Shown: in pieces, positions 44,867 through 54,112 of the stretch
Layout: each line of letters opens with the position of its first letter
Position numbering within the stretch: the first letter of the stretch is position 1
Origin: RI-43 sp033764725
Lineage (GTDB): Bacteria; Pseudomonadota; Alphaproteobacteria; Caulobacterales; Aquidulcibacteraceae
NCBI GenBank assembly: GCA_033764725.1
Contig: JANRIR010000079.1
Span: 31,069 to 95,068 of the forward strand
Reading direction: 5' to 3'
Length of the DNA: 64,000 bases
Translations under genes and position numbers: made by a program
Notes under the pieces: model-generated
The model's database searches: none
What the model was told of the DNA's origin: nothing
Seen by the model: the letters and a program-made list of their open reading frames with translations, nothing else

Positions 44867-45622
44867 ATGGATTACATTCTGGCGTTGTTGCAGGATCCGG
44901 CCGCCTGGGCCGCGTTCATCACGCTGGTTGTCATGGAAGTCGTCCTTGGGATCGACAACCTTCTGTTCATCTCCATCCTGACGAACAAATTGCCTGAAGC
45001 GGACCGCGCGCGCGCGCGCCAGATCGGCATTTCGCTGGCGCTGATCATGCGCCTCACCTTGCTGGCGACGATCGCCTGGATCGTGCAGCTGACGCAGCCG
45101 CTCTTCACCGCCTTCGGCCACGGCTATTCCTGGCGCGACCTGATCCTGATCGCCGGCGGCCTGTTCCTGGTCTGGAAGGCGACGTCCGAAATCCATCACA
45201 CGGTCGATGCCGACCCCAATCCCGGCGTGTTCGCCGGCAAGGCCGTGACGCTGACCTTCAGCGCGGCGATCGTGCAGATTCTGATCCTGGACCTGGTGTT
45301 TTCGATCGACTCGATCCTCACCGCCGTCGGCATGACCGACCACGTCCCCATCATGGTCGCCGCAGTGCTGATCGCGGTTTCGGTGATGCTGTTCGCCGCC
45401 AACCCGGTGGCGGACTTCATCCACAAGAACCCGACGGTCGTGATGCTGGCGCTGAGCTTCCTGCTGATGATCGGCATGACGCTGATCGCAGAAGGCATGG
45501 GGTTCCATGTGCCCAAGGGCTACATCTACGCTGCGATGGCCTTCTCCGCCGGCGTTGAGGCGCTGAACATGCTGTCGCGCGCGGCGCGGCAGAAGAAATC
45601 GCAGGCGCAGGCCGATCATTAG
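44867..45622 (+). CDS. TerC family integral membrane protein
   Basis: A 251-residue protein with seven to nine transmembrane segments. The acidic LGIDNLLFISI motif near residue 28 and the DLVFSIDSILTAVGM repeat near 144 are the TerC family hallmarks and probably bind a metal ion. Members are tied to tellurite resistance or to metallating exported enzymes with manganese. A 10-bp stem (45607-45616 with 45624-45633) spans its stop codon. No yybP-ykoY riboswitch fits in the 85-base upstream gap. Confidence 0.93.
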   Translation: MDYILALLQDPAAWAAFITLVVMEVVLGIDNLLFISILTNKLPEADRARARQIGISLALIMRLTLLATIAWIVQLTQPLFTAFGHGYSWRDLILIAGGLFLVWKATSEIHHTVDADPNPGVFAGKAVTLTFSAAIVQILILDLVFSIDSILTAVGMTDHVPIMVAAVLIAVSVMLFAANPVADFIHKNPTVVMLALSFLLMIGMTLIAEGMGFHVPKGYIYAAMAFSAGVEALNMLSRAARQKKSQAQADH

Positions 45623-45771
45623 AATCGGCCTGCACGCCGGAATAGTCGCGAGAACTTTCAGCAGCCTTGACGGCGCACATTAAATTTCTGTCGTGCGACT
45701 GTAACGATTCTCCCTGCGCGCAAATAAAGGCGCAAGCAAAGCTTGGCCGTTAACTTGCGCGGTAAGGGCGC

Positions 45772-48036
45772 TTAAAGAAAGCTGTACGGGTCGATATCGA
45801 TCTGCACGCGCACCGCGCTCGACAATTTCACGCGCGCCACCCACGCCGCCATGAATGCGGAGAGATCGACGCCGCGATCGGCGCGCACCAGAAAGCGCCG
45901 GCGGCTGCGTCCGCGCACGACCGCCAACGGCGCGGGCGCGGGCCCGTACACATCGACGCCATCGGCGGCGGGAACCTTTTCGCCGAGCGCCTCGGCTGCG
46001 AGATCGACAGCCTGATCTCCCGGCGCGGAGAGGATCAGCGCCGCAAGACGCCCGAAGGGCGGCATGCCAAGCGCTTCGCGCTGCGCGGCTTCCGCGGCGA
46101 GGAAGCCGTCGCGGTCCATCGCCGCCAAGGCCTGCATCAACGGCTCTTCCGGCAGATAGGTTTGGATCAGCGCGCGTCCCGGCCGTTCGGCGCGGCCGGC
46201 GCGGCCGGCGACCTGACTCAAAACCTGGAACGTGCGCTCGCCGGCGCGCAGATCGCCGCCCTTGAGGCCGAGATCGGCGTCGATGACGCCGACGCAGGTG
46301 AGCAGCGGGAAATTGTGGCCCTTGGCGACGATCTGCGTGCCGATCAGAATGTCGATCTCGCCCGCGGCCATGCGCGCCACCAGCGCGCGCACCGCTTCGC
46401 CGGTGGGCGCTGTGTCGGACGAGAAGATCTCCGTGCGCGCCTCGGGGAAGATTTCCTTCACTTCCTCGGCGATGCGCTCGACGCCGGGGCCGATGGACAC
46501 GAAGCTCTCCGGCGCGAGGCAATGCGGGCATTGCTTCGGCTTCGGCATCGAGAAGCCTGTGAGATGGCACACCAGCCGGCCGGAATATTTGTGCTCGACC
46601 AGCCAGCTCTGCGTGTCGGGCGATTGCATGCGGTGGCCGCAGGCGCGGCACAGCGTCAACGGGGCGTAACCGCGGCGGTTCATGTAAAGCAGCGTCTGCT
46701 CGCCACGCGACAGGGCTTCGGCTGTCGCAGCCACCAGCGCGGGCGATATCCATCGCCCCTTCTCCGGCGGATCGAGCTTGAGATCGATGAGGCTGATGTC
46801 GGGCAGCGTGGCGGCGCCATGGCGGCTGCGCAGGACGATGTGGCGGTAGCGCCCGGCTTGGGCGTTCACGAGCGTTTCCAGCGACGGCGTCGCGCTTGCG
46901 AGGACGACCGCACAGCCCCCTAGCTTCGCCCTCGCAACCGCGAGATCTCGCGCTTGGTACGCGACGCCGTCGTCCTGCTTATAGGAAGGATCATGCTCCT
47001 CGTCGATGACGATGAGCTTCAGATTCGGAAACGGCAGAAACAGAGCCGAGCGCGCGCCCAGAACCAGACGCGCCCTGCCCTCGGCGATCTCGCGCCAGGC
47101 GCGGCGGCGTTCCTTGTGGCCGATCGCGGAATGCCACTCCACCGGGCTTGCGCCGAAGCGCTCAGTGAAACGCGCCATCACCGCCTGCGTCAGCGCAATC
47201 TCGGGCAGCAAAACCAGAACCTGCGCGTGCGCGTCGCGCGAAAGCGCTTCGGCGACGGCCTCCAGATACACCTCCGTCTTGCCGGCGCCGGTGACGCCGT
47301 CGAGCAGCGCGGCGGCGAAGGCGTCTTCGCGTACCATCGCCTTCAGCGCTTCCGCCGCTTCGCTCTGCTGCGCAGACAGCGTCCGGCCGGGCCGCGCGAA
47401 ATCCAGCATGGGATAAGGCGAATCCTCATCGCGGCGCAGTTCGCGCAGCGCGCCTGCCGCGATGAGGCCTTTCACCACCGACGGCGTCACGCCGGCGCGC
47501 CGCGCCAGCTCGGCCATGCCCCCTGGCGCGATGCGCGCCTGTTCGAGCACCCGCGCGCGCGCCTCCGACGAGCGCTGCGGCGCTGCATCCGTCGGCGCAT
47601 AGACCGAAACGGTGGGCGAGGGACGCAACGCCTCTTCCGAGCGCACCACCATGCGCAGTATCTGCCCCGGCGAACCGGCCACGTAGCGCGCCGTCCATTC
47701 AATGAATCGGCGCGATATCTCCGGCAGCGGCGCGCCGGGCAGTTTTTCGTCGATCGGCTTCAGATTGTCGGCGCCAGGCCCCTCCTCCACCGACCATACG
47801 GCCCCGCGCACCAGGCGCGACCCGATCGGCGCGATGACATGGTCGCCCGGCGCGACGCGCATGCCCGCGGGCACGCGATAATCGAACGGCTCCGGCAGCG
47901 GCAAGGGAAACAGAACGCGCGCGCGCAAGGCGGCGCCGGCGGGCGCGGCGCCGTCTGCGGTTTCGAACAACGGCCCTTGCTGCGCGGCCTGTGGTCGGCG
48001 TGCGCGCAAGCTGGCGCGACGCGCATGCATGCTCAT
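45772..48036 (-). CDS. priA: Primosomal replication protein N' (PriA helicase)
   Basis: A 754-residue superfamily 2 helicase that restarts stalled forks. The N-terminal DNA-binding part is followed by Walker A GVTGAGKT at about residues 247-254, DEEH at about 345-348, and the VLASATPS motif. The zinc region is degenerate: pair CRAC (463, 466) and pair CPHC (503, 506) are intact, but the pair normally at 472 and 475 is Ser and Thr, and of the pair at 490 and 493 only Cys490 remains. The ATG at 48036 is preferred to a GTG at 48081. Divergent from xerC. Confidence 0.96.
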   Translation of the reverse strand: MSMHARRASLRARRPQAAQQGPLFETADGAAPAGAALRARVLFPLPLPEPFDYRVPAGMRVAPGDHVIAPIGSRLVRGAVWSVEEGPGADNLKPIDEKLPGAPLPEISRRFIEWTARYVAGSPGQILRMVVRSEEALRPSPTVSVYAPTDAAPQRSSEARARVLEQARIAPGGMAELARRAGVTPSVVKGLIAAGALRELRRDEDSPYPMLDFARPGRTLSAQQSEAAEALKAMVREDAFAAALLDGVTGAGKTEVYLEAVAEALSRDAHAQVLVLLPEIALTQAVMARFTERFGASPVEWHSAIGHKERRRAWREIAEGRARLVLGARSALFLPFPNLKLIVIDEEHDPSYKQDDGVAYQARDLAVARAKLGGCAVVLASATPSLETLVNAQAGRYRHIVLRSRHGAATLPDISLIDLKLDPPEKGRWISPALVAATAEALSRGEQTLLYMNRRGYAPLTLCRACGHRMQSPDTQSWLVEHKYSGRLVCHLTGFSMPKPKQCPHCLAPESFVSIGPGVERIAEEVKEIFPEARTEIFSSDTAPTGEAVRALVARMAAGEIDILIGTQIVAKGHNFPLLTCVGVIDADLGLKGGDLRAGERTFQVLSQVAGRAGRAERPGRALIQTYLPEEPLMQALAAMDRDGFLAAEAAQREALGMPPFGRLAALILSAPGDQAVDLAAEALGEKVPAADGVDVYGPAPAPLAVVRGRSRRRFLVRADRGVDLSAFMAAWVARVKLSSAVRVQIDIDPYSFL

Positions 48037-48125
48037 CAGCGCAGCATAGTCGAAGCGCGCGCAGACACAAAAAGTCGACACTGTCCGCGATCGGCGCTAA
48101 AGGCGAACAGTCCTTAACGCATGCG

Positions 48126-49070
48126 ATGGCGGTCGATACGACGAAAGCGCCTCTCACCGAAAGCGCTCATGCTGCGCTGAACGCTTGGCTCAACCATCTG
48201 CGCGACGAACGCCGATACAGTCCGCGTACGCTCGACGCCTATGCCCGCGACGTCTCCGCGCTGCTCGATTTCCTAAGAGACCATTGCGGCGCGGCGCCGA
48301 CGCTTGGCGCCTTGCAGGACGTTTCGCTGCGCGACCTGCGCGCCTATCTCGCCTTTCGCCGCCGCCCGCCCGAACCGCTCGCCGATCGCTCTATCGCACG
48401 CGCGCTCGCCGCCATTCGCGCCTTTTTCCGGTATCTGGCGCGTCATCACGGCGTGGCGAACCCGCACATCAGCATTGTGCGCGGACCCCGCATGAGACGC
48501 GGACTGCCGCGCCCGATCGATGAACAAGGCGCAAACGACATGCTTGCGCTGGTCGAGAAGGATGCCGGCGCAAGCTGGACCGCAGCGCGCGACGCTGCGG
48601 TTTTGACGCTTCTGTACGGCGCAGGCCTGCGGATCGCCGAGGCGCTGAGCCTCACGACTGCGGGCGCGCGTGCGCGCGACGCGCTTCTGGTCGCTGGAAA
48701 AGGAGGGAAGGAGCGGCGCGTGCCGCTGCTGCCCTATGTGCGCGATGCGATCGACGCTTATCTCCGCGCACTGCCGTTCGCGCTGGGCGATGACGATCCC
48801 GTATTTCGCGGCGAAAAAGGCGGCCCACTGTCGCCGCGCATCGTGCAGCTGCGCGTGGAAGCGCTGCGCGCGCGTCTCGGCTTGCCTGAATCGGCGACGC
48901 CGCACGCCTTGCGACACGCGTTCGCGACGCATTTGTTGGCGAACGGGGCTGATTTGCGCGCGATCCAAGATTTGCTCGGACACGAATCACTTTCGACGAC
49001 GCAAGCCTATGCGGACGTAGAATTTTCGCGGCTGCTCGAGGCGTATCGCTCTGCGCACCCCAGGGCGTGA
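48126..49070 (+). CDS. xerC: Tyrosine recombinase XerC
   Basis: A 314-residue site-specific recombinase that with XerD resolves chromosome dimers at dif. The catalytic residues are all present: Arg169 (GAGLRIAEAL), Lys192 (GKGGKERRVP), His260 and Arg263 (HALRHAFATH), His286 (LGHESLS) and Tyr295 (TTQAYADV). Spacing matches E. coli XerC. The start at 48126 fits the family length. Divergent from priA with an 89-base gap. Confidence 0.96.
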   Translation: MAVDTTKAPLTESAHAALNAWLNHLRDERRYSPRTLDAYARDVSALLDFLRDHCGAAPTLGALQDVSLRDLRAYLAFRRRPPEPLADRSIARALAAIRAFFRYLARHHGVANPHISIVRGPRMRRGLPRPIDEQGANDMLALVEKDAGASWTAARDAAVLTLLYGAGLRIAEALSLTTAGARARDALLVAGKGGKERRVPLLPYVRDAIDAYLRALPFALGDDDPVFRGEKGGPLSPRIVQLRVEALRARLGLPESATPHALRHAFATHLLANGADLRAIQDLLGHESLSTTQAYADVEFSRLLEAYRSAHPRA

Positions 49071-49270
49071 TCCGATTTTCTTATGTTTTTCAAGGTGTTG
49101 ATAGAGTTCACGATGACATTTCAGGCAAAACGAGCGGCATCTCAAAAAAATACAGTCTTCGCGTTCTTAGAAACCAATCAAAAACCAATATCGGCGAAAA
49201 GTCAGTCCCGGAGAGCAAAAAAACTCCCACCCAACCCAGTACCAACACTAGTAAAGATGGAGAAATGAAG

Positions 49271-49606
49271 ATGGCGAAAATGGTTAAGAAGGCGGCCAAG
49301 AAAACCGCGAAGAAGGTCGTCCGCAAGGCCGCTCGCAAGACCGTCCGCAAGGCGGTGCGCAAGACGGCGAAGAAGGGCGTGCGCAAGGGCGTTCGCAAGG
49401 CTGCCGCGAAGAAGACGGTCCGCAAGACCGTTCGCAAGGCCGCGAAGAAGGCCGTCCGCAAGACCGCCAAGAAGGGCGTGCGCAAGGCGGCGAAGGCTGC
49501 TCGCGGCCGTCCGGCGAAGACCGTTGCGAAGAAGACCGGCCGCAAGCCGGGCCGCAAGCCGGGCCGCAAGGCCGCTGCGAAGCCGGCGTCCGCTCCGGCC
49601 GTCTAA
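49271..49606 (+). CDS. Histone H1-like lysine/arginine-rich DNA-binding protein
   Basis: A 111-residue protein made almost wholly of Lys, Arg, Ala, Thr and Val in short repeats of the type KKxxRKAxRKTVRK, ending with GRKPGRKPGRKAAAKPASAPAV. It is strongly basic and disordered-looking, like bacterial H1-like proteins that compact DNA. The ATG at 49271 is chosen because GGAG lies 8 bases before it; the ATG at 49265 would have only 2 bases between. The upstream 49071-49270 is conspicuously AT-rich. A terminator follows. Confidence 0.85.
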   Translation: MAKMVKKAAKKTAKKVVRKAARKTVRKAVRKTAKKGVRKGVRKAAAKKTVRKTVRKAAKKAVRKTAKKGVRKAAKAARGRPAKTVAKKTGRKPGRKPGRKAAAKPASAPAV

Positions 49607-49617
49607 GGCGTCATGGA

Positions 49618-49667
49618 GACGGGGGGAGGACGCTCCCCCCGTCGCCGTTTCAGCGAAGCGCTTTTTT
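49618..49667 (+). terminator. Terminator region of the histone-like gene
   Basis: An 11-bp GC-rich stem (49618-49628 with 49633-49643, loop GACG) followed by GCCGTTT, then a second small hairpin AGCGAAGCGCT directly before a run of six T at 49662-49667. Confidence 0.75.
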
Positions 49668-49688
49668 GTTCCATTTTTTGTTCATTGT

Positions 49689-50579
49689 TTAGTTCAGCGC
49701 AGCTCTAACGAACCGCCCCGCTCTTTCGATCGCCGTCCGCGCCGGCTCCAGGATCGGATAGAAGATGTGCCAGACATGCGTCATGTCGGCCGCTGTTTCG
49801 AGCTCAGACGATACGCCGGCCGCCAGCGCACGCTCATGAAAGCGCACCGCGTCGCTCAGCAGGATCTCGGCGTCGCCGACCTGCGTTAAAGTCTTGGGAA
49901 GGCCTTTCAAATCGGCGAACAAGGGCGAAGCGCCATTCGCGCGCCGATCGCCGTCGGGCCCCACATAATCGGTGGCGAAGTCTTCGAGCGCCTGCTTCGT
50001 CAACACGGGATCGTGCGCGGCGCGCGTCGCGTAGCTGTCGCCGGATTGCGTGAGGTCGAGCCAGGGCGAAATCAACGCCAGCGCCGCCGGCGCCGGCCTG
50101 CCCTGCTCGCGAATGCGCAAGGCGGTCGCGAGCGCAAGGCCGCCGCCGGCTGAGTCGCCTGCGATCGCGAGGCGCTGCGGCGCAAATCCGCGATCAAGCA
50201 ATTGTTCATAAGCGGCGAAAGCATCGTCGATGGCCGCCGGGCAGCGATGTTCCGGCGCCAGGCGATAATCGAGCGCGAAGGCCTGCACGCCCGCGGCATG
50301 CGCAAGCTGCGCGACGAGCCCGCGATGGCTCGCCGGCGAGCCCAGCACATAGCCGCCGCCATGCAGGTACAAGATGGCGGCGTCCTGGACGATTCCCGGC
50401 CCGGCGTGGCGCTGGGCAGGTCGACCGAGCGCGTCGTCTTCGATGCGCCAGTGTTCCGGCAGCTGCGCTGCATCGCCGAAAGCATCCATCGCGGCGCGGC
50501 GCTCGGACAAGGATTGCGGCGGCGCGTCGGGATTGCGCATTTGGGCCAGCATGGCGCGCACGACATCAATTTCCGCCAT
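49689..50579 (-). CDS. Alpha/beta-hydrolase of the hormone-sensitive lipase family
   Basis: A 296-residue esterase. It has the family's HGGGY oxyanion motif near residue 73 and GDSAGGG nucleophile elbow near 141 (catalytic Ser), with an acidic residue in VGDAEILL and a His in DMTHVWHIF completing the triad. It should cleave short-chain esters; the natural substrate is unknown. ATG at 50579; divergent from the dehydrogenase gene at 50658. Confidence 0.92.
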   Translation of the reverse strand: MAEIDVVRAMLAQMRNPDAPPQSLSERRAAMDAFGDAAQLPEHWRIEDDALGRPAQRHAGPGIVQDAAILYLHGGGYVLGSPASHRGLVAQLAHAAGVQAFALDYRLAPEHRCPAAIDDAFAAYEQLLDRGFAPQRLAIAGDSAGGGLALATALRIREQGRPAPAALALISPWLDLTQSGDSYATRAAHDPVLTKQALEDFATDYVGPDGDRRANGASPLFADLKGLPKTLTQVGDAEILLSDAVRFHERALAAGVSSELETAADMTHVWHIFYPILEPARTAIERAGRFVRAALN

Positions 50580-50657
50580 CCCGAAGCCTCATCATTTCTT
50601 GCCCGGAACGAGCCTAGACTGCGCATCGCTTGACGCAAAGGGGAGGCGAACGCTCTC

Positions 50658-51758
50658 TTGTCTGCGCCGCCAGGAGGCCCGACGTTGCGCCGCTTTCCGG
50701 CATCCGCGCTGACCGCTTTCGGCGAGAGCGTGCTGGGCGCGTTGGGATCGCGCACCGACGAGGCGCACGCCGTCGCCCGCCATCTCGTCGACGCCAACCG
50801 CGCCGGGCATGACAGCCACGGCATCGCCCTGCTCCCGACCTATGCGCGCCATGTCCGCGCCGGCGCCGCCAAACCGAACGCCGCTGTGCGCGTGACGCGG
50901 CAGGCCGGCGCGATCCTCCAGATCGACGGCGACCGCGGCTTCGGCGCCGTGGTGGGCGCCCGCGCTGTCACGCAAGCCGGCGCCATCGCACGCGAAGGCG
51001 GCGTATGCGCCTTGACCATCGCCGGCAGCCATCATCTCGGGCGCATCGGCGCGTTCGGCGAAATGGCGGCCGACGACGGCCTCGCCTTCATCGCCTTCGT
51101 CAATGTCGTCGACCATGGCGGTCTCGTCGCCCCGCATCGCGGGACGGATGCGCGCTTCGGCACCAACCCGATCTGCATCGCCCTGCCCGCTGGGGATGCG
51201 CATCCGGCGTTCCTGCTGGACTACGCCACCAGCCGCCTCGCCTTGGGCAAAGTGCGTGAGGCCGCCGCGAAAGGCGAACCCGTGCCGTTCGGCAGCGTGC
51301 TTGATGCGCGCGGCGCGCCGAGCGACGATCCGACGGGCATGGGCAGCCATGATTACGCCGCCCATGTCGGCGCGCTGGCGTTCTTCGGCGAGCACAAGGG
51401 CTATGCGCTCGGCTTCGCGGCGGAATTGCTTGCGGGGCTTCTATCCGGCTACGGCACGCTGCAGCCAGGCGCGCCGCGTCTGGGCGGCATCATCAACACG
51501 ATGTTCGCGATCGTGGTCGATCCCGCGCGCTTCGCGGATCCCGCCTGGATCCGCCGCGAGCAGGACGCGATGATGGCGTACGCCTTGGCCTCGCCGCCGG
51601 CGAACCCCGACGCGCCCGTGCTGGCGCCGGGCGATTTCGAGCGCGCTGCGCGGGCGGATCGGGACGCGCATGGCGCGCCGCTTTCCGACGGCGTGATCGG
51701 CCATTTGCGCTCGCTGGGCGGCGAGCTTGGCGTCTCCACGGCGCTGTTCGACGGCTGA
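50658..51758 (+). CDS. Ldh2/malate dehydrogenase-type NAD(P)-dependent oxidoreductase
   Basis: A 366-residue enzyme of the Ldh2/MDG1 family, not related to classical malate dehydrogenases. Family blocks are AGHDSHGIALLP near residue 49 (catalytic His), GSHHLGRIG near 123, GTNPICIALP near 172 and FFGEHKGYALGF near 243. Members reduce 2-keto acids or cyclic imines with NAD(P)H. The start appears to be a TTG at 50658 with GGAGG 11 bases upstream; no ATG fits. Ends 4 bases before the lpd stop. Confidence 0.88.
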   Translation: MSAPPGGPTLRRFPASALTAFGESVLGALGSRTDEAHAVARHLVDANRAGHDSHGIALLPTYARHVRAGAAKPNAAVRVTRQAGAILQIDGDRGFGAVVGARAVTQAGAIAREGGVCALTIAGSHHLGRIGAFGEMAADDGLAFIAFVNVVDHGGLVAPHRGTDARFGTNPICIALPAGDAHPAFLLDYATSRLALGKVREAAAKGEPVPFGSVLDARGAPSDDPTGMGSHDYAAHVGALAFFGEHKGYALGFAAELLAGLLSGYGTLQPGAPRLGGIINTMFAIVVDPARFADPAWIRREQDAMMAYALASPPANPDAPVLAPGDFERAARADRDAHGAPLSDGVIGHLRSLGGELGVSTALFDG

Positions 51759-51762
51759 CGCG

Positions 51763-53163
51763 TCAGGCCTGCATCACCCAACCGTCGACGCCTTTGGCGG
51801 CTTCGCGGATCGCTTCGGACATGGTGGGGTGCGCGTGGCAGGTGCGGGCGATGTCTTCCGCCGAAGCGCCGAACTCCATCGCCACGCAGACTTCGCCGAT
51901 CAATTCGCCGACGCCCACGCCGACCATGTGCGCGCCGATCACGCGCTTGGTCGCCTTGTCCTCGATGATCTTCACCATCCCGTCGGTTTCGTGATTGGTG
52001 CGTGCGCGCGAATTGGCCAGGAACGGGAACTTGCCGACGGCGATGTCGAGGCCCGCCGCCTTCGCCTCCTCTTCCGTCATCCCGACGTCTGCGACTTCCG
52101 GATCGGTATAAATGACGGACGGAATGATGGCGGGGTTCACATGCCCCCACAGGCCGGCGCAACGCTGTGCGACGGCGACGCCCTCCTCTTCCGCCTTGTG
52201 CGCCAGCATCGGGCCATGCGTGCAATCGCCGATCGCCCACACGCCGGGCGCGCTCGTGGCGAAATGGTCGGTCTCGATGAAGCCGCGCTGATCGAAACGC
52301 ACGCCGGCCGCTTCGAGGCCGAGATCGGTCGTGTAGGGACGCCGCCCGACAGCGACCAGCACGATGTCGGCCTCCAGCGCGCGCCGTTCGCCGCCCTTCG
52401 CCGGTTCGATCGCGACGTGCACGGCCGATTTCAGCCGCTCGACGCCGACGACCTTCTGCCCGAGCTCGAATTTCATGCCCTGCTTGGTGAGGATGCGCTG
52501 GAACTGCTTGGCGATCTCGGCGTCGACGGTCGGCGTGATGCGGTCGAGATATTCCACCACCGTCACTTGCGCGCCCAGGCGGCGCCAGACCGAACCGAGC
52601 TCCAAGCCGATCACGCCGGCGCCGATGACGATAAGGCGCGGCGGCACCGCGGCGAGCGCCAGCGCTCCGGTGGACGAGACGATGCGCTCCTCGTCGATCT
52701 CCACGCCAGGCAGCGAGGTCGGCTCCGATCCGGTGGCGATGACGATGTTCTTGGCGTCGTGAACGATCTTGCCGGCGCCGTCGCTGGCGATCTCGACGCG
52801 CCCGGCGCCGAGCAGGCGGCCCGTTCCTTTGATGTAATCGACCTTGTTTTTCTTCATGAGGAATTCGACGCCCTTGGTCAGGCCGTCGACGGCTTCGCCC
52901 TTGGAGGCCATCATCGCGTTGAGATCGAGGCCGAGGCCGTCGATCTTGACGCCCATGTCGGCGAAGCGTTTCTGCGCCGTTTCATACCAGTGCGACGCGT
53001 GCAGCAGCGCTTTGGAGGGAATGCACCCAACATTGAGACACGTGCCGCCGAGCACGCCGCGCTTTTCCACGATGGCGGTTTTCAGGCCGAGCTGGCCGGC
53101 GCGGATTGCGCAATTGTATCCCCCGGGGCCGCCCCCGATGATGATGACGTCGTAGCTGCTCAT
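51763..53163 (-). CDS. lpdA: Dihydrolipoyl dehydrogenase (E3)
   Basis: A 466-residue flavoprotein that reoxidises dihydrolipoamide in 2-oxo acid dehydrogenase complexes. FAD motif GGGPGGYN near residue 11, redox disulfide Cys42 and Cys47 (GGTCLNVGC), NAD motif GAGVIGLELG, and the dimer-partner His445-Glu450 (HPTMSE) are intact. It follows sucB in transcription order on the minus strand, separated by a small membrane protein gene and palindromes, so it most likely serves the SucAB complex. Confidence 0.96.
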   Translation of the reverse strand: MSSYDVIIIGGGPGGYNCAIRAGQLGLKTAIVEKRGVLGGTCLNVGCIPSKALLHASHWYETAQKRFADMGVKIDGLGLDLNAMMASKGEAVDGLTKGVEFLMKKNKVDYIKGTGRLLGAGRVEIASDGAGKIVHDAKNIVIATGSEPTSLPGVEIDEERIVSSTGALALAAVPPRLIVIGAGVIGLELGSVWRRLGAQVTVVEYLDRITPTVDAEIAKQFQRILTKQGMKFELGQKVVGVERLKSAVHVAIEPAKGGERRALEADIVLVAVGRRPYTTDLGLEAAGVRFDQRGFIETDHFATSAPGVWAIGDCTHGPMLAHKAEEEGVAVAQRCAGLWGHVNPAIIPSVIYTDPEVADVGMTEEEAKAAGLDIAVGKFPFLANSRARTNHETDGMVKIIEDKATKRVIGAHMVGVGVGELIGEVCVAMEFGASAEDIARTCHAHPTMSEAIREAAKGVDGWVMQA

Positions 53164-53280
53164 GAAGGCGGGATCCCGAAAATCAATGACCGCTATGTAA
53201 AGCAGCTCGGCTGAAAGTGGAAACCGGTTCTGCCGCGCGTCGCGCGCCAAACGTCTGTTTCGGCGCGCTATTCGCTCATC

Positions 53281-53375
53281 CGCTCGGCCCTCGCGAAGGC
53301 GAGGGCCCATCACATTGTAGAAGCGGCGTCGCTGCATTGCTCTCGCGATGGGCCCTCGCCTTCGCGAGGGCCGAG
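53281..53375. repeat. Long perfect inverted repeat
   Basis: Thirty-base arms at 53281-53310 and 53346-53375 are perfect complements around a 35-base spacer. Each arm also folds on itself through CCCTCGC...GCGAGGG. With 53211-53226, which carries a GAAAGTGGAAACCGG half-repeat, it fills the 249-base gap between lpd and the small membrane protein gene. Confidence 0.88.
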
Positions 53376-53412
53376 CGACTTGGGTTCGTCTACAAACGGT
53401 TGGCGTTTGCGA

Positions 53413-53850
53413 TCACGCTTCCAGGCGGCGCCAATACGCGCGGTCGGCGCCGTCTACGGCCAGGATCGCAAGCCCGACGACCAGCAACACCCCAATCGGG
53501 CCGTAATCGGCGACAGGATACGCGGTATCCAGCGCAAGGCCGCCATTCTGCTGCTTCCACAGCGCCCAGCGCCCGCCATAGAGCGCAAACCCGATCAGCC
53601 ACATCCAGAACGCCTGCGTGCGGCGGATCAGGCGCACCATGGCGATGAACAGGAACAGCGCCGCGCCATACCAGAGGCCCGCCTCAAGCGGCGAGGCCGC
53701 CGCGCCGAGATCGGCGAGCGTCGACGACACTTCGGCGATTTCAGCGGCGGGCGCGTTGAAGCGCTGCAGCGTCGTCACCCCGGCGGGAAACAGACACGCA
53801 GCGACATAGACGAGCAAAATCAAAACCAAAGGCCAGCGGAGCAACCACAT
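53413..53850 (-). CDS. Small integral membrane protein of unknown function
   Basis: A 145-residue protein with about four hydrophobic segments: near residues 3-22, 55-75, 80-98 and 112-132. It has several Trp residues around the third segment and a charged C-terminus. I recognise no family. The ATG at 53850 begins the first membrane segment and has a GGGGAGGGG site. It lies between lpd and sucB on the same strand, with palindromes on each side, so it may or may not be part of the TCA operon. Confidence 0.75.
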   Translation of the reverse strand: MWLLRWPLVLILLVYVAACLFPAGVTTLQRFNAPAAEIAEVSSTLADLGAAASPLEAGLWYGAALFLFIAMVRLIRRTQAFWMWLIGFALYGGRWALWKQQNGGLALDTAYPVADYGPIGVLLVVGLAILAVDGADRAYWRRLEA

Positions 53851-53932
53851 CGTCCCCTCCCCGAACGGCGGCGACGTCCCCACGTCGCTGCGGGCGCTTC
53901 GATGAACCGGATAATCGGCGGCAGGGCAAGCC

Positions 53933-54086
53933 CAGCATGACCGGGGCTCGTGAGGCCTCTGCGGCTAGCGCCAAGCCGCCGCATCGCCCCGGACAGGCGG
54001 AGCCTGATCCGGGGCCCATGTTCAGTATCCGTTGAAAACATGGGCCCCGGTCCTCGCTTCCAGCGAGACCGGGGCGATGGAATGCT
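53933..54086. repeat. Composite intergenic palindrome (CCGGGGC type)
   Basis: A perfect 14-bp stem, 54009-54022 with 54037-54050, lies inside a larger imperfect inverted repeat whose ends are CCAGCATGACCGGGGC (near 53932) and GACCGGGGCGATGGAATGCTG (near 54067). It fills most of the 262-base gap between sucB and the small membrane protein gene. Confidence 0.8.
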
Positions 54087-54112
54087 GAGTGACGAGTCCT
54101 TCGCAGAGGTCT

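Noticed and set aside
49067..49270. Upstream in-frame extension of the histone-like protein
   Set aside because: The extension is AT-rich, Ser/Lys/Gln-rich and unlike the repeat protein. The ribosome-binding site fits the ATG at 49271.
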